A stretch of DNA of 25,172 nt, from positions 1 to 25,172 of IMG/VR virus record IMGVR_UViG_3300028283_000162; one strand, written 5' to 3'. This document shows positions 1 to 7,437 of the stretch, piece by piece. The stretch's first letter is position 1, and the number at the start of each line of letters is the position of its first letter. The notes below the pieces were generated by a model that saw only the letters and a list, made by a program, of their open reading frames with translations, did not search any database and was not told the DNA's origin. The translations under genes and the position numbers were made by a program. This DNA comes from a virus.

Positions 1-20
1 TTTTGTTTTAACCAACATTG

Positions 21-653
21 TTAATCGATTGTGACCCCTGCTTCAGTGGCCAAGCGTTTGGCCTCTGTCGGGTTTGCCGTTGAAAGCTCAATCTGCTTGG
101 TCAGGTTGAAAGAATCCTTCTTGAAGGGATTCGGCCCTGCTGACGGTGCGGGATTGGGATTGCCCTTTACAGCCGTTGTGTTTCCGGCCTGCGCCTTGAT
201 AATCACGGCGTTCTCTGTCTTGAAAGCTTCGATTGCTGCATCAAGCGCGGTGGCGTTGGACACGTCGACCTCTCCAATTGCGCGGTCAAGAAGAGCCTCA
301 AACGTTTTTTCGCTGAAACCGTCAAGAGGGGACACGCCCTTTTCAGAAGCCTTCGCCTTGATGGCATCCATGCGCGAGCGTGACTTTTCCTTTGCCTCAA
401 CGTCAGCATTCTTCTTCAGAAGATCGTCCACCTTCTTTTGCAAGGCTTGCACGGTCGCGTCTGCGCCCTTTGCCTTGCCCGCCTCGGCCTCAAGCTCCTT
501 GGCCTTGTCCTCTGCTGCTTTAACCTTCTTTTCAAGCTCCGTGCGTGTTTCGTTGACGGCCTTGTCCTCGTCATACGCTGTCAGGAACTGCTTTTCAGCA
601 TCCGTTAACGCCTCGCCCTTGATGACCTTGCTTAAAATGTCTTTGATCTTCAT
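21..653 (-). CDS. Phage capsid scaffolding protein (GP20-like)
   Basis: Predicted 210-residue scaffold that would guide procapsid assembly in the cytoplasm and then leave or be cleaved. Residues about 25-100 are highly charged and heptad-like (Lys, Glu and Ala rich) and should form a long coiled coil. The C-terminal third is Pro/Asn/Gly-rich and ends with a short helix-like segment, the usual layout of phage minor structural GP20-type scaffolds. It follows the portal directly: its ATG overlaps the portal stop as ATGA, with GAGGATG upstream as ribosome site. Portal-scaffold-capsid is standard order, so the major capsid gene is expected just beyond base 1. The family call rests on composition and synteny, not on a catalytic motif. 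A fused protease domain is not visible. Confidence 0.7.
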   Translation of the reverse strand: MKIKDILSKVIKGEALTDAEKQFLTAYDEDKAVNETRTELEKKVKAAEDKAKELEAEAGKAKGADATVQALQKKVDDLLKKNADVEAKEKSRSRMDAIKAKASEKGVSPLDGFSEKTFEALLDRAIGEVDVSNATALDAAIEAFKTENAVIIKAQAGNTTAVKGNPNPAPSAGPNPFKKDSFNLTKQIELSTANPTEAKRLATEAGVTID

Positions 654-2164
654 ACTTTAACATCCTCTTTGGGTTTCGTATTCGTATCAATAGCCGAATC
701 ATTAACATCGGAAGGCGCGTCGGCCTTCATATCGGCAATCTCTTGCATGGCCTCATTCACAAGGTCGCTGTCAAACTTGCAGGTCTCCTCGAGCATGTGC
801 ACACCAGCAACAAGCACCATCTTGCGCATGGACGGCGTAAGGTCAGGCTGATTGCCTACCTGCATGATTGCAGCCGTCATCTGGGTCATGTCGACAATAG
901 AGAAGTCCTTGGGCCATACTGGCGAGTACTCTTTGAAATCGCGGTCAATCGTCTTGGACATGCCAACAAGCCGCACCTCTGCCTCTTGCATCAGCAAGGC
1001 GCGGTTGGACAGAGTTGAAGCCGTGTCAAGGTGGTCGAACTGCTTGCTTTCGGCTGTCTGCATCTGGCGGGATTCCTTGTTGAACAAGGCAAGTCCGGCA
1101 GTGTCGAACAACAGGGAGCGTTTGCGCGTAAGCTCCTCGGGGATGCTCTTGGTAAGGTCGCTGCCGGGATAGATGTAGCGGCATACGCCCTTTTCCTCTG
1201 CGGATTCGATGAACGGGAACTCAAGACCGCGCACAAGTTCGCGTATCACGCCATAGTCAACCTTCCCGTTGGTCGTGCCGCTCATGTTGACGATCTTCAT
1301 TTCAAGGGCTTCAACCATGGAAGGCGGGATAACGAGCTGCGGATAGCTGCCCTTGCTCAAGTTCTCATTGTTCAGGCTGTCCAGATTCAGGCACTGGGCT
1401 TGCATGTTTTCAATGTCATCAAACCACCAGCCGTCATCGGATATCTTTCCAACCAGAATGAAAGGGATCTCCGTATAACCCGTAACCTCAACGCCGTTGC
1501 GAAGTTCGCCCTTGTAAGAAGAGTTTTCCGCGAATTCCCAGCAATAGACCTTTCCTTCCATGCGACGAAAGAGGGTGCGTATCCGGTAGGACTCTGCGGC
1601 GATTGTCGGGTTTTCGTTGTCATAGATGTAGGACTCTAAGACAATCCAGTCAAGCTTACCGTCCGATCCGAAACGCCAGTCCGGCACAGAAAGGGCGTTC
1701 CACATGCGCCATACGATGCCCTTGCTTTTCAGCTTCTCTGCAAGCGTGGTTGACTGCCCGATGTAATCAATCTGAACCCAGCACCATTGGCAAGTCGTGA
1801 TTTGGTCGCAGATGTCCATCCAGAAAGAGGTAATGCTCGTACCTGTGCCAGTGCAATCCTGTTCAAAGGTCTCGCTTATGCCCTCGCGCTTGGCTTTGTT
1901 CTTGAACAGGTACTGCGAAATCTTGTTCGACACGCGTCCGGCATCGTTCACGCAGCAGGCCCGCTCTTTGCGCCCGACCGTGCCAATGACGGTTATTTCC
2001 GTGGAAGTCTTGCCCGTCCAGGACAGGTCTGTTTCGTTCGGCTGCCTCCACAGGCGCGAGTCAACGTATTTACGTCCACCCCTGAAGGCGATGGCGTTCA
2101 ATGCGATCTGCGATTTGCGTGAAGAGTAAACGGCGTGGCTTCTTGACAAGATCAAATCTTTCAT
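650..2164 (-). CDS. Phage portal protein
   Basis: Predicted 504-residue portal, the ring at the capsid vertex through which DNA is packaged. Support is position (directly after terminase large subunit, directly before scaffold), a length typical of portals, and a long alpha/beta body with an acidic C-terminal tail. No single diagnostic motif is certain. I chose the ATG at 2164. An in-frame TTG four codons upstream (2176) is possible but neither start has a clear Shine-Dalgarno site. The leader just upstream (GGCTATTGACATGAAA) is almost identical to that of the large fibre gene. Its stop overlaps the scaffold start. A 120-base gap containing a palindrome separates it from the terminase gene. 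Confidence 0.75.
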   Translation of the reverse strand: MKDLILSRSHAVYSSRKSQIALNAIAFRGGRKYVDSRLWRQPNETDLSWTGKTSTEITVIGTVGRKERACCVNDAGRVSNKISQYLFKNKAKREGISETFEQDCTGTGTSITSFWMDICDQITTCQWCWVQIDYIGQSTTLAEKLKSKGIVWRMWNALSVPDWRFGSDGKLDWIVLESYIYDNENPTIAAESYRIRTLFRRMEGKVYCWEFAENSSYKGELRNGVEVTGYTEIPFILVGKISDDGWWFDDIENMQAQCLNLDSLNNENLSKGSYPQLVIPPSMVEALEMKIVNMSGTTNGKVDYGVIRELVRGLEFPFIESAEEKGVCRYIYPGSDLTKSIPEELTRKRSLLFDTAGLALFNKESRQMQTAESKQFDHLDTASTLSNRALLMQEAEVRLVGMSKTIDRDFKEYSPVWPKDFSIVDMTQMTAAIMQVGNQPDLTPSMRKMVLVAGVHMLEETCKFDSDLVNEAMQEIADMKADAPSDVNDSAIDTNTKPKEDVKV

Positions 2165-2254
2165 GTCAATAGCCAAAACATAAACACGCGACGTGAAAAA
2201 ATGGCAGTCTGTTTTTTAAGGTTGCCTTGTATTTCAACAACTTGCGACAAAACG

Positions 2255-2273
2255 ACTGGCAACGGTTGCCAGT
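2255..2273 (-). terminator. Palindrome after the terminase gene; possible terminator
   Basis: A perfect 19-nt palindrome with 9-base arms ACTGGCAAC and GTTGCCAGT around one base lies 12 bases after the terminase large-subunit stop. Read on the minus strand it is followed by CGTTTTG, a short T run, so it could be a weak Rho-independent terminator or attenuator limiting read-through into portal and scaffold. It shares the central AAC-N-GTT core with two palindromes inside the parB-like gene, so a protein-binding or repeat-element role is an alternative. The stem is seen; the function is inferred. Confidence 0.45.
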
Positions 2274-2284
2274 GACAAGGGGAA

Positions 2285-3523
2285 TCACATCAGCAATCCG
2301 GAACCCGCGTTTGACTCCAAGGCGTAACGTGACGCATCGATGGTGTGATTGTTCAAGTCAGGATATTCAGCCCTGAACGTGCCGTCCTTTGCCTTGGCAA
2401 ACTCATAAAGGCTGAACTCGCGCCATGCGTTAGGTGTTCGCTCTGGATCAATCACGATTGAATGCATGGACTGAAGGTTCTTAATTCCATGCTCGACAGA
2501 GCCCTTGCCCTTTACTGCCCCCCTCACATTCAATCCTTCGCGCCGGAGGTCTGCTATGCTCTTGGGCTCCGCGCTGTCAGCGATGATGACAGGAGCACCA
2601 CGGCCCTTTGCCTTGATCCGTGTTGCAGCCGCGTCGTTAAGGAGCCCCATGCCATAGACCTCGTCGTAAATGTAGACCGTCCGGCGCGTCTTGTCATAGT
2701 TCATCCTTATCCAGCAGAACGGATCGGTAGCATAGCCCCAGTCAAGCCCCTCGCGCTGGTTGCAGAATGCCTTAAATTCTTGATCCTGCATCTTCCTCGA
2801 GGTCAGGTTCGTAAAGATCGTGCCGCCTGTGCCCGTCACCTCGCCCATGTATTCGTGGCGATAGGCAATCTCGTCAGTCTTCTTGAGAAGTTCGGCTTCA
2901 ATGTGGAACTGCTCGCCAAGCCATTGCCGTGGAACGTCAAGATAGGTGGAATTGTGGGTAAGCCTGTTGTCTACGGGCTGCCGGAACTCTGAATTGACCC
3001 AATTGCTTGCCGTGTTCGGCGGGTTGAAGTTCATGAAGTTCCAGAACTTCTCACCCCCGCGCATGGTTGTCTGCAAAACCGTGCGGATTTCGTTCATCCC
3101 GTCGAATTGGTCAAGCTCCTCAAACCATGTCACGCCAACATAACCGAAGGGCATCTTCAAAGACTTGGCTTTGTGGGCATCGTCAAGGCCTCTGAAAAAG
3201 ATCTTCTGACCTGTCGGGATGTAGGTCAGTTGAAGAGGGGAGGCCTTCTCTTTCCAGTACGCTTCCATCCCGAGGCGCGATATTGCCCACTTCATCTGGT
3301 TGAACACGCTTTCGCGCACGGAATTGCCAACCTTCCGGAAGCAGACAGCATGCATTCCTGAATTCCGGCACATCAGCATGATTATTTCGACAGACACGAA
3401 AGAGGACTTGGTAGAACCGCGACCGCCAGCGAGCATGAAATGCTGATGGGCGTTTCTTTTAACAGCCTGGTGGACCGAAAAGAAAGACGGTGCAATTACG
3501 TTGCTAAGGTTGATGGCTGGCAT
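2285..3523 (-). CDS. terL: Terminase large subunit
   Basis: The 412-residue packaging motor: an N-terminal ATPase drives DNA translocation and a C-terminal RNase H-like nuclease cuts concatemers. Visible are a Walker A loop AGGRGSTKSS at residues 32-41, Walker B VTWFEELDQF at about 131-140 with the catalytic Glu, and nuclease acidic residues in GLDWGYATDP (Asp261, Asp267), DSAEPKS (Asp316) and NHTIDASRYAL (Asp396). This arrangement fits PBSX/Terminase_3-type large subunits of normal length. The start overlaps the end of the small subunit gene by 28 bases, so translation is probably coupled, as no strong ribosome site is seen. Confidence 0.95.
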   Translation of the reverse strand: MPAINLSNVIAPSFFSVHQAVKRNAHQHFMLAGGRGSTKSSFVSVEIIMLMCRNSGMHAVCFRKVGNSVRESVFNQMKWAISRLGMEAYWKEKASPLQLTYIPTGQKIFFRGLDDAHKAKSLKMPFGYVGVTWFEELDQFDGMNEIRTVLQTTMRGGEKFWNFMNFNPPNTASNWVNSEFRQPVDNRLTHNSTYLDVPRQWLGEQFHIEAELLKKTDEIAYRHEYMGEVTGTGGTIFTNLTSRKMQDQEFKAFCNQREGLDWGYATDPFCWIRMNYDKTRRTVYIYDEVYGMGLLNDAAATRIKAKGRGAPVIIADSAEPKSIADLRREGLNVRGAVKGKGSVEHGIKNLQSMHSIVIDPERTPNAWREFSLYEFAKAKDGTFRAEYPDLNNHTIDASRYALESNAGSGLLM

Positions 3524-3867
3524 ATCGGTATGTCATCGATGATGGACGGCGGTTCAACATTCGGCGGGACACCTAGGTCAACCCTCGGGCTGTACCCGCG
3601 TGAACGGCCCTTGTTGTTCAGGTAGAAGCGAATCATATCTTTGTCGCCCTTTTGGATGTACTTTGCAATCCAGTGCTCGCACTTGTCCAAGTTATCCTCG
3701 ACGCAGTCCAAGGCGATCTTACGAAGCTTTGGATTGCGAATCATGCGCAGGTGGATCGTGTTGCGGTGGATTCCAAGCGTTTCAGCAGCATGGAGCACTA
3801 CGCCGCCTGACAGTTCAAGCGCAATGGCAATCTGCCTGTCAGTGACCTTCAGTTGCTTACGTCTCAT
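3496..3867 (-). CDS. terS: Terminase small subunit (HTH)
   Basis: A 123-residue protein, predicted to recognise phage DNA and recruit the large subunit. The N-terminus (residues about 8-40) reads as a Fis/HTH_8-type helix-turn-helix: an ordered helix around TDRQIAIALE, then GVVLHAAETLGIHRNTIHLRM. The middle is helical and basic and could oligomerise. The C-terminal 35 residues are Pro-rich and would contact the large subunit. The start overlaps the previous stop as ATGA, with GAGGG eight bases upstream. Identity rests on the HTH plus position immediately before terL. Terminase small subunits diverge strongly, so a standalone regulator cannot be excluded. Confidence 0.75.
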   Translation of the reverse strand: MRRKQLKVTDRQIAIALELSGGVVLHAAETLGIHRNTIHLRMIRNPKLRKIALDCVEDNLDKCEHWIAKYIQKGDKDMIRFYLNNKGRSRGYSPRVDLGVPPNVEPPSIIDDIPICQPSTLAT

Positions 3868-4274
3868 ATCATTTCCCTCAAAAATCCAAGATGCTCTTGG
3901 CCGTCTACGATCCGTTTCAGCATCTGGGACACAGCCGGAACCGATACGCGCTTACGGTTCGCGTAATCCGTCAGCGTCTCGCCGCGCAATACTGCCATGA
4001 CGAGGCAAAGCTGATGCTCGTCAAGCTCTGTGAACATGTAAATCAGCATTTCAGCAGTCGAGGAGCAGCACTCCGGTAGGTATCTGCGTATGTCGAACTT
4101 CGTCTTTGAAACAGACGCTGTCCTGACAGCCCTTGCCGCCTCTTTCATGACACCCGACTCCGCGTCAAGCGACACATGGACGCGCCCCTTGTTGTACTGC
4201 TTCTTGCATGTGTCATGGCATGTCAGACATGCTGTGCTGTTCATCCCGTTGAATTCGCAAGCGTGGCAAAGCAT
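3864..4274 (-). CDS. Cys-rich zinc-finger/HTH regulator, unknown
   Basis: A 136-residue protein of unrecognised family. The N-terminus has MLCHACEF and ACLTCHDTCKK, giving two Cys-x2-Cys-type pairs (CHAC, CLTC), likely a zinc-binding knuckle. The C-terminal 45 residues (GETLTDYANRKRVSVPAVSQMLKRIVDG) look like a sigma-70 region 4 or LuxR-like helix-turn-helix. I infer a DNA-binding regulator. The ATG at 4274 was preferred over the ATG at 4280 because GGAGG lies seven bases before the former but only one before the latter; the 4280 start would overlap the upstream stop as ATGA. It lies in the packaging operon between a nuclease-like gene and terS. It may be a late-gene activator or part of the packaging apparatus. 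Confidence 0.6.
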   Translation of the reverse strand: MLCHACEFNGMNSTACLTCHDTCKKQYNKGRVHVSLDAESGVMKEAARAVRTASVSKTKFDIRRYLPECCSSTAEMLIYMFTELDEHQLCLVMAVLRGETLTDYANRKRVSVPAVSQMLKRIVDGQEHLGFLREMI

Positions 4275-4276
4275 CT

Positions 4277-4756
4277 TCATACCTCCATGGCAATAGCCGT
4301 TGTTATAATGTTGACCTGATATGTACCATCCTTCTGGCGGGCTGCCCAGACAAATCCGAACATCTTGAAAAATGCCGCGCACTCGCGGAAAGCGGTCATC
4401 GCCCGACCTTGTGAATGCAGACGGTAGGAGCCCTTGACCTCATGGAGGGTCACACGGCCTGAACTGTCGACGGTCATATAGTCAGGCGTGTACCTTGACC
4501 CTCCTGGTAGACGCAGGGTCACGGCCTCATAAATACCATGCCCGTTCAAGTGGCGGCGGTTGTAGTCAGCCTCGGTCTTGTTTGGAACGCGCACAGCCGA
4601 GCGTACTGGCCTCGCCTTGCCCTCGGAGGGTAATGGTGCGCATAATGAGCCGTCCTTGCCAGCAACCTGCGTTCCTGCGCGATTTATGCCAAGCTTCCGT
4701 TCAACCTGTTCACGCGCCCAGCCGCTCAAATCATCCAGCATTATTTTCCTGCCCAT
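4277..4756 (-). CDS. DUF1064-like PD-(D/E)XK nuclease-like protein
   Basis: A 159-residue protein. The core SRYTPDYMTVDSSGRVTLHE followed by VKGSY is the classic PD-x(n)-ExK nuclease pattern (Pro-Asp, then Glu-Val-Lys), and a following helix (SQGRAMTAFRECAAFFKMFG) plus a closing strand match the DUF1064 family of phage endonuclease-like proteins. The likely role is cleaving branched or specific DNA in recombination or packaging. The ATG at 4756 has a strong ribosome site (AGGGAGGG, five bases away), whereas the open frame further upstream runs through the regulatory inverted repeats and is not expected to be translated. This is the first gene of the packaging operon. Confidence 0.72.
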   Translation of the reverse strand: MGRKIMLDDLSGWAREQVERKLGINRAGTQVAGKDGSLCAPLPSEGKARPVRSAVRVPNKTEADYNRRHLNGHGIYEAVTLRLPGGSRYTPDYMTVDSSGRVTLHEVKGSYRLHSQGRAMTAFRECAAFFKMFGFVWAARQKDGTYQVNIITTAIAMEV

Positions 4757-4783
4757 CTGTTTCCCTCCCTCGCGCCACGTACG

Positions 4784-4797
4784 TGTGCGTACGCACA
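4784..4797. repeat. 14-bp palindrome in the 5' leader of the packaging operon
   Basis: TGTGCGTACGCACA is a perfect palindrome lying between the predicted -10 and the ribosome site of the nuclease-like gene. It could form an RNA hairpin close to the ribosome site or bind a dimeric protein. No function is known. Confidence 0.4.
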
Positions 4798-4823
4798 TGC
4801 GTGTAGTCTCTCTTGTTAATCTA

Positions 4824-4908
4824 ACTATATGAGTAATACTCTTACTCTTACTCTTGTTAACGCTTTTGTCACAAAATTTTGTGACACATGTCACAAAAAA
4901 ATGTGACA
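4824..4908 (-). promoter_or_regulatory. Putative activator-type promoter with tandem operators for the packaging operon
   Basis: Two 20-bp inverted repeats, each TGTCACA-N6-TGTGACA, occupy 4867-4886 and 4889-4908. Their identical arms and spacers put the centres exactly 22 bp apart, two helical turns. Downstream on the minus strand is TATAGT (4829-4824), a good -10, with no recognisable -35 at the right distance. The -10 is separated from the repeats by three ACTCTT units (4838-4855) and GAGTAATACTC (4831-4841). Missing -35 plus upstream sites centred near -60 and -82 suggests activator-dependent transcription. Read the other way, the inner half-sites form TGTGA-N6-TCACA, the CRP/FNR consensus (4880-4895). 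The sites are seen; the regulator is unknown. Confidence 0.6.
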
Positions 4909-4914
4909 GAAACG

Positions 4915-5271
4915 TTACTGCCTGTTTTTTCGGCTTTTTACCTGCCGTTCACTTGATAAAAGACGCTTCTTTGCAGAATTCCCGTTATGCTTCTCCCAGT
5001 CCTCGACCGTGCACCCGCAACCGTCGAAGGTAATCCAGCCTACCGTCTGCATGGCATGTCCGCATCCCTGCACCCCTGCTATCCGGTCAATCTCGTGTTC
5101 ATCCAAGAACGGGATACGCCCGTCCTCGGTATGCCCGTCGAAATAGCAGTACAGCCGGAACCATGCGTCAAACGCCCTCTCGCGTGAGCATCCGCATATC
5201 CGGCTGATGGCTACCATCTTGGGGCTGTCGTTCAATCCCTTGCGTACTTTGATCCAATGTTCAGTTCCCAT
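4915..5271 (-). CDS. Replisome-organiser-type winged-helix protein
   Basis: A 118-residue basic protein starting MGTEHWIKVRKGLNDSPKM, with a segment RICGCSRERAFDAWFRLYCYFDGHTEDGRIPF that resembles the N-terminal winged-helix domain of phage replisome organisers and DnaD/Lin1244-like replication proteins: short helix, helix-turn-helix, then a beta-hairpin wing. The last 15 residues are Lys/Arg/Ser-rich. The start at 5271 lies two bases after the primase stop, with AAGGGTCGGG as a ribosome site. It is the last gene of the replication cluster. It probably helps load primase or helicase at the origin; family membership is a moderate-confidence judgement. Confidence 0.5.
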   Translation of the reverse strand: MGTEHWIKVRKGLNDSPKMVAISRICGCSRERAFDAWFRLYCYFDGHTEDGRIPFLDEHEIDRIAGVQGCGHAMQTVGWITFDGCGCTVEDWEKHNGNSAKKRLLSSERQVKSRKNRQ

Positions 5272-5273
5272 AA

Positions 5274-6104
5274 TCACCCGACCCTTTTTAATGCCACATC
5301 TGCATAGTTGTTGAAATTCTTCAAGGACAAGCCGTCTGCCAGCCACGCCCGTAAATCCTTCTTCGGCGGTACCACGATGCGGTAATACCTGCCTAAGTCC
5401 TTGCCGAGTGACACGGCACCGTCAAGCCCTGGACGCACCTGTTTGCCAGCACATTCCTTCCAGCCGTCGTTATCGCTTATAATCGTCACCAACCGTGCCC
5501 CCAGACGCTTGCAAAGGGCTTTCAGCAGGTCAGTACCTGTCTTGCAAGCGGACCGCCCAACGGCGCACAGGCCCAGCGTGTAGGCAGCAGCCGTATCGGT
5601 CGGACCCTCACAGACAACCAGTTCCTTTTCAGGCCCGAGTGTCAAGGACGGGTCAAAGAACAGGCCGTCCATGGAACCGGATACCGCCCACTTTTGCGCC
5701 ATGAAGTTACGGAGGCGAATCCCGATCACCTTGCCGTCAGCGTCACGCATGGGGAACCCGACCGCCTTGTTAAAGCCGTCATAGCCTGGTTGAAGCCTGT
5801 CAAGCGCGTCCATATCCACGTCAAGTGACAAGGCTGTACCGTCATTCCAGACATGATCCCAGTCCGCACGGATCGCGGCATGATACTTTGCAGCATCAAA
5901 CAGGCGTTTCAGGCGGGTAGGGGGTGGAGGCTGGAAAGGTGCGCGTTCAGTGCTTGCCTTCACGACGTGAGCCCAGCCGCCGTTCTTGGAAGGCGTGGAA
6001 GAGGGGAGGCGCATGCAGACCGCCATGCAGCCGTCTTCAGATATTCCGCACCAATCAGGCTTACCGCAGACTGGGCAGGGGTTAGAGCGTGTCACGCGCT
6101 TCAT
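5274..6104 (-). CDS. DNA primase with zinc finger and Toprim domain
   Basis: A 276-residue predicted primase. The N-terminus carries a zinc-ribbon-like cluster (Cys10, Cys13, Cys19, Cys26, Cys30). The Toprim core follows: EGPTD at 166-170 supplies the catalytic Glu, and ISDND around 209-213 supplies the metal-binding Asp pair. Known Toprim primases make short RNA primers at replication forks. It lacks a C-terminal helicase domain, so it is a primase-only version; a separate SF2 helicase is encoded at 10636-12279. Ribosome site GGAGGAG precedes the ATG. Its start overlaps the upstream stop as ATGA. Confidence 0.85.
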   Translation of the reverse strand: MKRVTRSNPCPVCGKPDWCGISEDGCMAVCMRLPSSTPSKNGGWAHVVKASTERAPFQPPPPTRLKRLFDAAKYHAAIRADWDHVWNDGTALSLDVDMDALDRLQPGYDGFNKAVGFPMRDADGKVIGIRLRNFMAQKWAVSGSMDGLFFDPSLTLGPEKELVVCEGPTDTAAAYTLGLCAVGRSACKTGTDLLKALCKRLGARLVTIISDNDGWKECAGKQVRPGLDGAVSLGKDLGRYYRIVVPPKKDLRAWLADGLSLKNFNNYADVALKRVG

Positions 6105-6436
6105 ACGTGCTCCTCCATTTCCGCTGTTTCCAGCTCTGGCAGTTTCTTGCCGATGAAGTCAAAGAAAAGGATAGGGCAGCAGTTGCGCCATGTAAGGCAA
6201 TGCGACTTGGGTATGCCTTCGTATCCTTCGCCTCGATCTGTTTCAGCGTCAGCCTCCCAGTCCTCGACCTGCACCTGAACGCAAGTTCCCCATACGCGCC
6301 AGCATACGCAGCCCTCGCACACGTCACGCGGGATGTGCTGGCCTTCCGAAGCCCTGAAAACGTCAAAGCCTTGAAGCATGTCAAGCTCGCCGCTTGCAGG
6401 TTGCCAGTTCTTAAAGCCGCCAAAGTTGTATTTCAT
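6101..6436 (-). CDS. Cys/Trp-rich hypothetical protein
   Basis: A 111-residue acidic protein I do not recognise. Cysteines cluster in DVCEGCVCWRVWGTC and in HCLTWRNCCPIL, suggesting metal binding or a disulfide-rich fold. The ATG at 6436 was chosen because it overlaps the previous stop as TAATG and has GGGGAG eleven bases upstream; the open frame upstream is inside the preceding gene. Its stop overlaps the primase start, so the two are translationally coupled. Confidence 0.6.
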   Translation of the reverse strand: MKYNFGGFKNWQPASGELDMLQGFDVFRASEGQHIPRDVCEGCVCWRVWGTCVQVQVEDWEADAETDRGEGYEGIPKSHCLTWRNCCPILFFDFIGKKLPELETAEMEEHV

Positions 6437-6696
6437 TACAGTGCAAGCTCCCCTTTTGCAAGCCTGTCGACAAGTGTGTCGAACGCTTGTCCCGTGCTGA
6501 TGTTCATCTGGCAAAGTTTTGTGTACTGGACTGGGTTCAACTTGCGCAAAGCCTCGTAACGGTTGTGCGCAATCTCAAGCTCCTTAATCCGGTTGTTTGC
6601 CCATACGATTGCTTGATCGTCGCTATAGCCGTCAGAGTCCTCAATATTGTCTATGGAATCTCGAACCAGCCACTCCCATTTTTCTTGATCCGTCAT
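6436..6696 (-). CDS. Hypothetical protein, helical
   Basis: An 86-residue acidic helical protein, beginning MTDQEKWEWLVRDSIDNIED. No known domain is recognised. The ATG at 6696 has GGAG at an eight-base distance. The gene overlaps the next gene as TAATG, placing it in the replication and accessory operon. Confidence 0.6.
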   Translation of the reverse strand: MTDQEKWEWLVRDSIDNIEDSDGYSDDQAIVWANNRIKELEIAHNRYEALRKLNPVQYTKLCQMNISTGQAFDTLVDRLAKGELAL

Positions 6697-6700
6697 AAAA

Positions 6701-7015
6701 TTATCTCCATTCCAGACTTGTGTAGGTAATCCCCAACTTGCGACAGAGCATAATTTCGCAAAAGGATCCATCAGAGTCCCTCCAGCCTGGCAGCAAGACG
6801 CCGAGAAGATTCGGTGTTTTCGCATCTACCAAATCACAGATGCTGGACAGAGACTGCTTCATGTACCATGCTTCGCTATGACCAGCTTCATGGTCTCGCA
6901 TGGGGTTGTGCACGACAACGTCGCCGTTCTCAATGATTTCTTCTTCGACTTGCGCGAACAAACGCTTGGCAAGTTCCACGTTGCCAGACACCGCCCCAAT
7001 TAGGATAATGTTCAC
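6701..7015 (-). CDS. Nucleoside 2-deoxyribosyltransferase-like protein (DUF4406 type)
   Basis: A 104-residue protein with the Rossmann-like pattern of DUF4406 and nucleoside 2-deoxyribosyltransferases: N-terminal strand MNIILIGAVSGN, the HNPMRDHEAGH segment, a helix with SICDLVDA, and the signature VLLPGWRDSDGSFCE followed by ARK-type helix (IMLCRKLG). The family salvages or modifies deoxynucleotides, and phages use it for base supply or modified bases. The start is GTG at 7015, which overlaps the upstream stop as GTGA. It sits close to the DNA methylase and PAPS-reductase-like genes, which may mean nucleotide or DNA modification. Confidence 0.68.
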   Translation of the reverse strand: MNIILIGAVSGNVELAKRLFAQVEEEIIENGDVVVHNPMRDHEAGHSEAWYMKQSLSSICDLVDAKTPNLLGVLLPGWRDSDGSFCEIMLCRKLGITYTSLEWR

Positions 7016-7437
7016 TTAGCACCGCCTTTCTTTGTCCCGGACTCCATCATCTTCCCGATTCGCTCAAGCGCAGAGTCCATTTCCGAAATGTTGAAATGGG
7101 TCTTTATTTCGTCACGGCATACCGCGTCATCTTCATGGATATAAAGCAGAAATTCAGCATATACACATGGGTTGATTTTTGGAGGTGTCGTTGAGTAATC
7201 CATGCCGTCTGAAATCGAATGGTTAATCAACGTCCAGTGCCGATTTTCAGAAACGAAATACTTTTCACACAAGGCGTTAAGCTTTTTCGCCACCATTGAA
7301 GAGTACCGCTTGTTTAGAGAGTCTCTGATTAGCTTAAAGAGATTTCTTTCTTTTAACCACCAAGCCCCAGCTTGGTTTCGAGCATTCTCATAGTCCTCAA
7401 TAATTGCGTCCATCCAGTCTTTACCGTTCACTTTCAT
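7012..7437 (-). CDS. Hypothetical protein beside the Dam duplication
   Basis: A 141-residue protein of unknown family. It is helical, with aromatic-rich segments (AGAWWLKERNLF, NRHWTLINH) and a Lys/Gly tail. Its ribosome site and first seven codons (MKVNGKD) lie inside a 102-bp direct repeat; the second copy at 8464-8565 lacks the rest of the gene. This suggests it was next to the PAPS-reductase-like gene before a Dam cassette was placed between them. The start ATG is preceded by AAAGGAAAGGAAC. Confidence 0.65.
   Translation of the reverse strand: MKVNGKDWMDAIIEDYENARNQAGAWWLKERNLFKLIRDSLNKRYSSMVAKKLNALCEKYFVSENRHWTLINHSISDGMDYSTTPPKINPCVYAEFLLYIHEDDAVCRDEIKTHFNISEMDSALERIGKMMESGTKKGGAK

Noticed and set aside
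31-660. Long plus-strand open frame opposite the scaffold gene
   Set aside because: It is an antisense shadow of the scaffold: its residues are biased to Ser/Ala/Phe, there is no ribosome site, and the minus-strand gene has portal-scaffold synteny.
1031-1639. Plus-strand open frame of 202 codons
   Set aside because: It is a shadow of the portal gene in another frame, without a recognisable domain.
4838-4855. ACTCTT triplicate as a CRISPR or minisatellite
   Set aside because: Only three 6-bp units without spacers; it is treated as part of the promoter region.
4757-4894. N-terminal extension of the nuclease-like gene
   Set aside because: It would translate the inverted-repeat regulatory region; the ATG at 4756 has a strong ribosome site.
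4880-4895. A definite CRP site
   Set aside because: The sequence matches TGTGA-N6-TCACA, but it is a by-product of two symmetric repeats and the host is unknown, so the regulator cannot be named.
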